Shown in pieces: positions 15,678 through 20,526 of a stretch of 20,526 nucleotides of DNA. Both the position numbers and the translations under genes were made by a program. Under the pieces are notes generated by a model. The model worked only from the letters and a program-made list of their open reading frames with translations. It made no database searches and was not told the origin of the DNA. The DNA lies in NCBI GenBank assembly GCA_964450865.1, contig CAYVHB010000044.1:1-20526 (forward strand), given 5' to 3'. This DNA is from CAYVHB01 sp964450865 (GTDB lineage Bacteria > Bacillota > Clostridia > Saccharofermentanales > UBA5734). The first letter of the stretch is position 1; each line of letters begins with the position of its first letter.

Positions 15678-15732
15678 GGGCAATCAGCGATAGAAGGCCG
15701 GCTTTGTGCTATCACCTTGGGGAGGAACTGTT

Positions 15733-18700
15733 ATGAACACAATCTTGTATTCGCGGGAAGGTAAGCGGGCTGCAGCGAGGCCGGTCCTGGCTGTGATCCT
15801 GACGATCACGCTTATATTCAGTCTGCTGCCGGTCCAGGTCCTGGCCGGCGAGGTGAATATTCAGGCCCTGTCTGTCACCATCAGCGCCGATAACGCCAGC
15901 ATCAATGAAGGCGGGACAGCTACCCTGACGGCAACTGCGACAGAGGGAACGACGCCATATTCTTATCAGTGGTATCAAGACAGCAGTCCCGTTGGCGACA
16001 ATTCAAGCACCTATACAACATTAGCCAGCCTGACTTCCGGTAAACATGCCTATACCTGCAAGGTGACCGACAGTTCAGATCCTGCTGTCGATTATACCAG
16101 CGATGCTTTTACCGTGACGGTCAAGCCGACGGCGGCGACATCGGTGGCGGTTACCCCGGCGACGGCGACGATTACCTACGGCACGACCCAGGCGTACACG
16201 GCGACGCCGACCGGCGGCAGCGGCACCGCTACCGCCCATTATCAGTGGTACCTCGACAGCACTGCGGTTGGCACAGACTCAAACAGCTACACAACTTCGG
16301 CGACTCTGGCCACCGGTGCGCACGCGATCACCTGCGATGTCACTTACACCACTACTGATGAAGTCAGCAGCGATGCTACAAGCAGCAACACGGCGACGCT
16401 GACGGTCAAGCCGACGGCGGCGACATCGGTGGCGGTGAGCCCGGCGACGGCGACAATCACCTACGGCGCGACCCAGGCGTACACAGCGACGCCGACCGGC
16501 GGCAGCGGCACGGCTACCGCCCATTATCAGTGGTACCTCGACAGCACCGCAGTCGGTAGCGATTCGAACAGCTACACAACTTCGGCGACTCTGGCCACTG
16601 GTGCGCATACGATCACCTGCGATGTCACTTACACCACTACTGATGAAGTCAGCAGCGATGCTACNNNNNNNNNNNNNNNNNNNNNNNNNNNNNNNNNNNN
16701 NNNNNNNNNNNNNNNNNNNNNNNNNNNNNNNNNNNNNNNNNNNNNNNNNNNNNNNNNNNNNNNNTAGCGTGGACAGCGATGTCACCAAGAGCAACACGGC
16801 GACGCTGACGGTCAAGCCGACGGCGGCGACGGCGGTGGCCGTGACCCCGGCGACGGCGACGATCACCTACGGCGCGACCCAGGCGTACACGGCGACGCCG
16901 ACCGGCGGCAGCGGCACGGCGCACTACCAGTGGTACCTTGACGGGACCAAGGTCGGCACGGACTCAAACAGCTACACGACATCCGGGACCCTGGCGTCCG
17001 GTGCGCATGAGATCTACTGCGACGTGTATTTTACCCAGAATAGCGTGGACAGCGATGTCACCAAGAGCAACACGGCGACGCTGACGGTCAAGCCGGCTGT
17101 CACCGTTGCAACGACCCCCTCACCGGCGACCGTGAATTTCGGCGTTTCCGCATCGCTGACCGCTACGGCAACGGGTGGCACGGGTACGATCAGCTACCAG
17201 TGGTTCATGGTTGGTGACGCGACTGTGCTGGGCACCGCCCAGACTTATGCAACGCCAGTGACCCTGGCGGTTGGCAGCCACCATTACTATTGCGTCGTCA
17301 CTTACACTGATAATTCAGTCGTCGGTCCAGCCGGCCAGAGCGCCGATGTAACTGTAACGGTCAAGCCACTGGCACCCACGGTCACCGGGCCGGAAGATCT
17401 GGTGATTAACGCCGGTGATACGACTGCGACCCTGAGCGTCACGGCCAGTGTATCCGATGGCGGCACCCTGAGCTATCAGTGGTATCGCAACAGCACAGCC
17501 AGCACGACCGGCAGCACCAAGCTGAGTGCGACAACCAGCACCCTTCAGCCGGATTCGACCCTGGCCGATATGACCTATTATTATTGCGTTGTCACGAACA
17601 CCCCCAGTGCAGAATCCGGCCAGGCTGCGATATCGACGACCAGCGGTTTTGCCCTGGTAGACATCAATGCCCTGCCGCCAACCATCGATGACCAGCCCGA
17701 TGATGCCTCGATCACTGTTGGCACAACAACTACCCTGGTAGTCGGCGCGACAGTCGCCCGTGGCACGCTGAGCTATCAGTGGTACAGCAATACGACCAGA
17801 AGCAATACAGGCGGTACGCTGATCACCGGGGCGACCAGCACGACATATACGACTCCGGCCAGCCTGGAAGTCGGCACGTATTATTATTACTGCATCGTAA
17901 CCAATACAGCCTTCCTGACCAATGGGTCCGTGACCAATCAGACAATCAGCGATGCGGTCAGCGTGGTGGTCATCGCGCTGGTTGATGCTGATACACCGGT
18001 TATTGCCAGTGAACCGGCAGACAAGACAGTCAATTATGGCGATACGGCCGCCCTGGTTGTCGAGGCCAGCGTCTCGGATGCCGGTATCCTGTCCTACCAG
18101 TGGTACAGCAATACCAGCGCCAGCACCAGCGGGGCGAGCTCGATTTCAGGAGCCACGGGTAGCACCTATAATGCGCCGACGGGTACGGTCGGTACGATGT
18201 ACTATTACTGTATCGTCACGAATACCCTGAATTCGGCAACCGGCAACAAAACCGCAACGGCGACCAGCCGGATTGCCAAGGTCGTCGTCAACAAGCTGAT
18301 CAACGCCGCCAGCCCGGCCATTAATACCCAGCCGGTTGATGTGAATGTCGAGGCTGGTACAACTGTCACCCTCTCCCTGGATGCGCAGGTCACCGATGCC
18401 GGTGCAATGAGCTACCAATGGTACAGCAACACGAAAAACAGCAACACCGGCGGCACCCTGATCAGTGGGGCAACCAGCAATTCCTACAGTCCGTCGACAT
18501 CATCTGTAGCCACGACTTACTATTACTGCATTGTCACCAACTACCTGGAATCCGCTACCGGTGAGCAGTACGCCAGTACGGCCAGCCGCCCGGTCAAAGT
18601 CCAGGTCACAACCCTGCTTTATACAATTACTTTCAATAGCCAGGGCGGTACCACCGTCGTGGCCCAGGATCTCGAACCCGGCGTGAAAGTCACAAAACCC

Positions 18701-19669
18701 AATGATCCTTCGCTGGACGGTTCGATTTTTGTCGGCTGGTACACCAGCACCGCTTTTACGACCCCCTGGGACTTCGATGTGGACACCGTCGCGAAAGACA
18801 CCACACTCTATGCCCGCTTCCTGACCTCACCGATCCTGGGTTTTACAGCTGTCGCCGAAACCTACACCAGCATTCGCATCAGCTGGAAAGCTGGCACCGG
18901 TGTGACCAAATACCAGGTCTGGCGTTCGACCACATCCGATGGCACCTATACCCGCGTGAAATCGACTACGGACACCTATTGGATCGACACCGGCAAGTCG
19001 ACTGGCGTACGCTATTACTACAAAGTCCGCGCTTACGCGACCCATGATGTATCGGCCGGCTCAACGACGGTAATCAGTGAATTCTCATCGGCTTATTCGG
19101 CCCGGGCCCTGCCGGCTTCACCGGATTTCACAGCCAAGTCGGCCAGCTACAGCAGTGTCAAGCTCAGCTGGGCAGCCGTGGCCGGTGCCACCGGCTACAA
19201 GATCTATCGGGCGACCGCGATCGGTGGTACATATTCCCTGCTTAAAACGACGACTGCGACCAGTTATACGAATACAGGCCTGACGACTGGCAAGACCTAT
19301 TATTATCGGATGAGGGCCTATCGGACGACCAGCAAGGAGACCTTCTACAGCAATTATTCGCTGGAAAAGTCAGTCCAGGTCGTACCGTCCAAGCCGGGCA
19401 GCTTTGCTGTAACTGCGTCGAGTTCGAGCAAGATCAAGATCACATGGGCTTCCGTCTCCGGAGCGACCGGCTACCAGATCTGGCGCAGTGATTCGCTGGA
19501 GGGAACCTATACCAAGGTCGTTACGGTGAAAAGCCCCACCAAATCCTACACAAACACCGGACTGGAGTCCGGCAAGACCTATTATTACAAGATGCGCTCT
19601 TATCGTACGGTCAGCGGGAAGAATTACTTCAGTGCTTATACGGCGATCAAGAACGCCACCACATCCTGA
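15733..19669 (+). CDS. giant secreted Ig-like/InlB/FN3 repeat surface protein, interrupted by an assembly gap
   Basis: GGAGG lies 7 bases before the ATG. The signal peptide ends near residue 39 (VLA before GE). Bacterial Ig-like modules follow, each with a YQW core and a later YxC or YYC strand. One is divergent, two are near-identical 95-residue units, at least two are 92-residue units, one is singular, and four longer units carry SYQWY and YYYC. An InlB repeat comes next (ITFNSQGG...LYARF), then three FN3-like modules with YYYK(V/M)R strands. The visible frames before and after the N run differ, but the N run is a fixed 100 bases. Filling the missing repeat parts requires at least 255 bases, which puts both halves in one frame and gives at least 1363 residues. 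I see no LPXTG, SLH domain or C-terminal membrane helix. Adhesion or matrix structure is likely, by architecture only. Confidence 0.88.
16121..16664 (+). repeat. tandem 285-bp Ig-module repeats (type A)
   Basis: Unit 1 runs 16121-16405 (285 bases, 95 codons). Unit 2 begins at 16406 and is cut by the N run after 259 bases. The two encode almost identical protein, with four visible changes in the compared part. Confidence 0.85.
16665..16764. other. assembly gap of 100 Ns inside the repeat array
   Basis: Exactly 100 Ns replace sequence between a type A unit and a type B unit. By alignment with the intact units, at least 255 bases are missing: 26 to finish unit A2 and 229 to begin a B unit. Whole extra units of 276 or 285 bases could also be hidden. 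Confidence 0.95.
16765..17087 (+). repeat. tandem 276-bp Ig-module repeats (type B)
   Basis: The last 47 bases of one unit (16765-16811) are followed by a complete unit of 276 bases (16812-17087, 92 codons). Both end in the same TAGCGTGGACAGCGATGTCA segment. Type B resembles type A but has GTAHYQW instead of GTATAHYQW and ends with an FTQNSVDSDVTKSN strand. Confidence 0.85.
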
Positions 19670-19697
19670 TCCCTGGCCGGAAATGACCGGATACGAA

Positions 19698-19727
19698 GGG
19701 GTTGCCAGACTGGCAACCCCTTTTTTT
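19698..19727 (+). terminator. strong intrinsic terminator after the Ig-repeat gene
   Basis: GGGGTTGCCA (19698-19707) pairs perfectly with TGGCAACCCC (19711-19720) across a GAC loop, followed by seven Ts. It ends the surface protein transcript and is also the apparent landing site of the group II intron. Confidence 0.95.
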
Positions 19728-19729
19728 GC

Positions 19730-20396
19730 GTGCGCCACGCATGGCGCTTCACTTGACGGTGAAAGTCCGTTATGGGGGGTATGTAGCGACCAACCATTAG
19801 CCTAAGGCAAGGGTGTCCATCGCGAGGTGGAATCTGAAGGAAGCCGGCGGCAAAGTTCCGGCCCGAGGAACACGAACAGCATCAGGCACGAAGCGTGGGA
19901 TGAGACTGCTCAACAAGTCAAAGTCCAAAAGCTACACGGACAGGCCACTGTAAATGCTGCGGGTATATGGAACGAAAGTGAAGTGTCTTACCGTGGGAGG
20001 TCTCACGGACGGATCGAAACAGAGTAAGAGATCCGGTTGAAACAAGACTTACCGTGAGAAGTCAGCAGAGGCCATAGTACCAGACGGATCTAGAACGGCT
20101 GGGAAGGGCCGAACCTAGGGAGGTGAGGGTCAATGAGGATTACCGGAAGTGATGAATACAAGCACAGACAACTCACGATGTGGGACTGTCTGCCAAGGGA
20201 TACCGCGGAACGGGAAGAGCAAGCAGAAGTGTGCGAGTCACAAAGGATAGCCGAAACGGACATCACCAACAGAGCGAAGCAGACGGAAGGACTGCTCGAG
20301 CAAATTCTAACCCCTGAGAACCTGGATCTGGCCTACCGCCAGGTCAAGAGAAACAAGGGTGCAGGCGGGATAGACAGGATGCAGGTGGATGAACTT
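19730..20396 (+). mobile_element. class C (IIC) group II intron, 3'-truncated
   Basis: The intron starts GTGCGCCACGCATGGCGC at 19730, three bases after the T run of the terminator. Segments such as GCAAGGGTGTCC, GGAATCTGAAGGAAGC, CGAGGAACACGAAC, CTTACCG..GGAGGTCT and GTCAGCAGAGGCCATAGTACC match the ribozyme domains I-III of the Oceanobacillus iheyensis IIC intron as I remember it. Insertion just behind an intrinsic terminator is the known habit of class C introns. Domain IV holds the start of the intron protein ORF. Intron-like sequence stops at about 20394-20396; domains V and VI are not in the window, so this copy should not splice by itself. Confidence 0.88.
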
Positions 20397-20420
20397 AGCT
20401 GGTCTTTGCTTTTTATTTAG
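20133..20420 (+). pseudogene. ltrA: truncated group II intron reverse transcriptase/maturase (LtrA-type)
   Basis: The ORF starts with a good ribosome site (GGGAGGTGAGG) inside intron domain IV. Residues up to about 88 are typical of the N terminus and RT-0 region of intron proteins: LLEQILTPENLDLAYRQV, then KRNKGAGGIDRMQVDEL. After VDEL (codon ending at 20396) the sequence turns to SWSLLFI and stops. Full-length IIC proteins are about 420 residues, so all catalytic RT blocks, including YADD, and the maturase domain are missing. The cause is a rearrangement or insertion at about 20394-20397, or an assembly join. Confidence 0.85.
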
Positions 20421-20526
20421 CGTCTGCTTTTTTTCGATCGACGCCAAAATATCAGGCGGGATCGAATCCAGCAGCTTCAGTTGCTTTTGATAAGCCGCAG
20501 CCAACTGACGGTACTTCACATCAGCC
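20307..20526 (-). CDS. unidentified reverse-strand ORF fragment at the window edge
   Basis: A frame open from the right edge reads on the reverse strand with a coherent, basic, helix-prone stretch (YRQLAAAYQKQLKLLDSI, then PPDILASIEKKQTLNKKQ) between 20526 and about 20398. It then runs through the intron sequence to a stop at 20307. The portion past the junction is translation of intron DNA, so the native C terminus is lost or fused. I do not recognise the family. A transposase C terminus of an insertion sequence that broke the intron is one possibility. Confidence 0.35.
   Translation of the reverse strand, partial: ADVKYRQLAAAYQKQLKLLDSIPPDILASIEKKQTLNKKQRPAKFIHLHPVYPACTLVSLDLAVGQIQVLRG

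Larger units (their letters stand above)
15011..15732 (+). other. long spacer between the GH25 gene and the Ig-repeat gene
   Basis: About 720 bases without a well-supported gene. It is more AT-rich than its neighbours and holds two inverted-repeat structures (15030-15078, 15111-15175), a possible small ORF (15186-15368), an extended -10 promoter (15413-15421) and a roughly 300-base leader before the next gene. The leader has two GGTTACAGT copies (15613-15621 and 15654-15662) and a 14-base palindrome. No riboswitch class was recognised. Confidence 0.6.

Noticed and set aside
15505..15693. 62-codon open frame in the leader of the Ig-repeat gene
   Set aside because: No ribosome binding site, no hydrophobic or domain pattern, and it lies within the predicted untranslated leader.
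16121..17087. Repetitive block considered as a CRISPR or other spaced array
   Set aside because: The units are long (276-285 bp), contiguous and code for Ig-like domains in frame; there are no short repeats with unique spacers.
15733..19669. Frameshift or two separate genes at the N run
   Set aside because: The frame difference is produced by the arbitrary 100-N length; at least 255 bases are missing and that length restores a single frame.
19827..20027. 66-codon open frame in the intron
   Set aside because: It lies in the conserved ribozyme part of the group II intron, which is structural RNA rather than coding.
1..20526. tRNA and rRNA genes
   Set aside because: I found no TTCGANNC/CCA-type tRNA ends with cloverleaf pairing and no rRNA-like conserved blocks by reading both strands.

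Overview
The window looks like an anaerobic, Gram-positive-type (Bacillota, probably Clostridia) chromosome from a draft or metagenome assembly. The reasons are strong AGGAGG-type ribosome binding sites, a lipobox lipoprotein with a Thr-rich linker, GH25 and Amidase_3 wall hydrolases, InlB-type (Listeria-Bacteroides) repeats, a tungstate transporter, and a class C (IIC) group II intron that closely resembles the Oceanobacillus type as I remember it. GC content is moderately high. Every convincing gene is on the + strand, except an unidentified fragment at the right edge. A run of 100 Ns (16665-16764) marks a scaffold gap inside a repetitive surface gene. No taxonomic assignment below class is safe from sequence alone.

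Layout. (1) 81-1301: N-acetylmuramoyl-L-alanine amidase, followed by a probable terminator. (2) 1453-7850, possibly on to 10802: a same-strand gene train that starts at an extended -10 promoter (1407-1415). It contains a PdxA-family dehydrogenase (closer to PdxA2 in its motifs), a membrane-anchored SxxK serine hydrolase with Ig-like ectodomains, and a radical SAM enzyme of the MJ0619/Tes type with two CxxxCxxC clusters. These are followed by an ICMT/PEMT-like membrane methyltransferase, a DUF4395 membrane protein, an Lgt-like membrane protein whose GTG start overlaps the previous stop, a small three-helix membrane protein, and a 941-residue soluble hybrid histidine kinase. (3) 10961-12701: a well-formed promoter, a structured leader, tupA and tupB, with no TupC ATPase beside them. 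(4) 13122-15010: a strong promoter and a secreted GH25 lysozyme with InlB and FN3 modules. (5) 15413-19669: a promoter, a roughly 300-nt leader and a giant secreted Ig/InlB/FN3 repeat protein, broken only by the assembly gap. (6) 19698-20526: a strong intrinsic terminator, then a IIC group II intron directly after it. The intron's reverse transcriptase ORF is cut off after about 88 residues, where unrelated sequence carrying a reverse-strand ORF begins.

How the genes may work together. The amidase, SxxK hydrolase, GH25 enzyme and Ig/FN3 proteins form a cell-envelope group. GH25 and the giant protein share the same InlB-then-FN3 C-terminal design and may attach to the surface in the same way. 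The block at 4137-7505 (Tes/MJ0619-like radical SAM, ICMT-like methyltransferase, DUF4395, divergent Lgt-like protein) is the best candidate for an undescribed system. My hypothesis is a membrane-lipid or prenyl-chain modification pathway. The family assignments rest on visible motifs; the pathway is inference.
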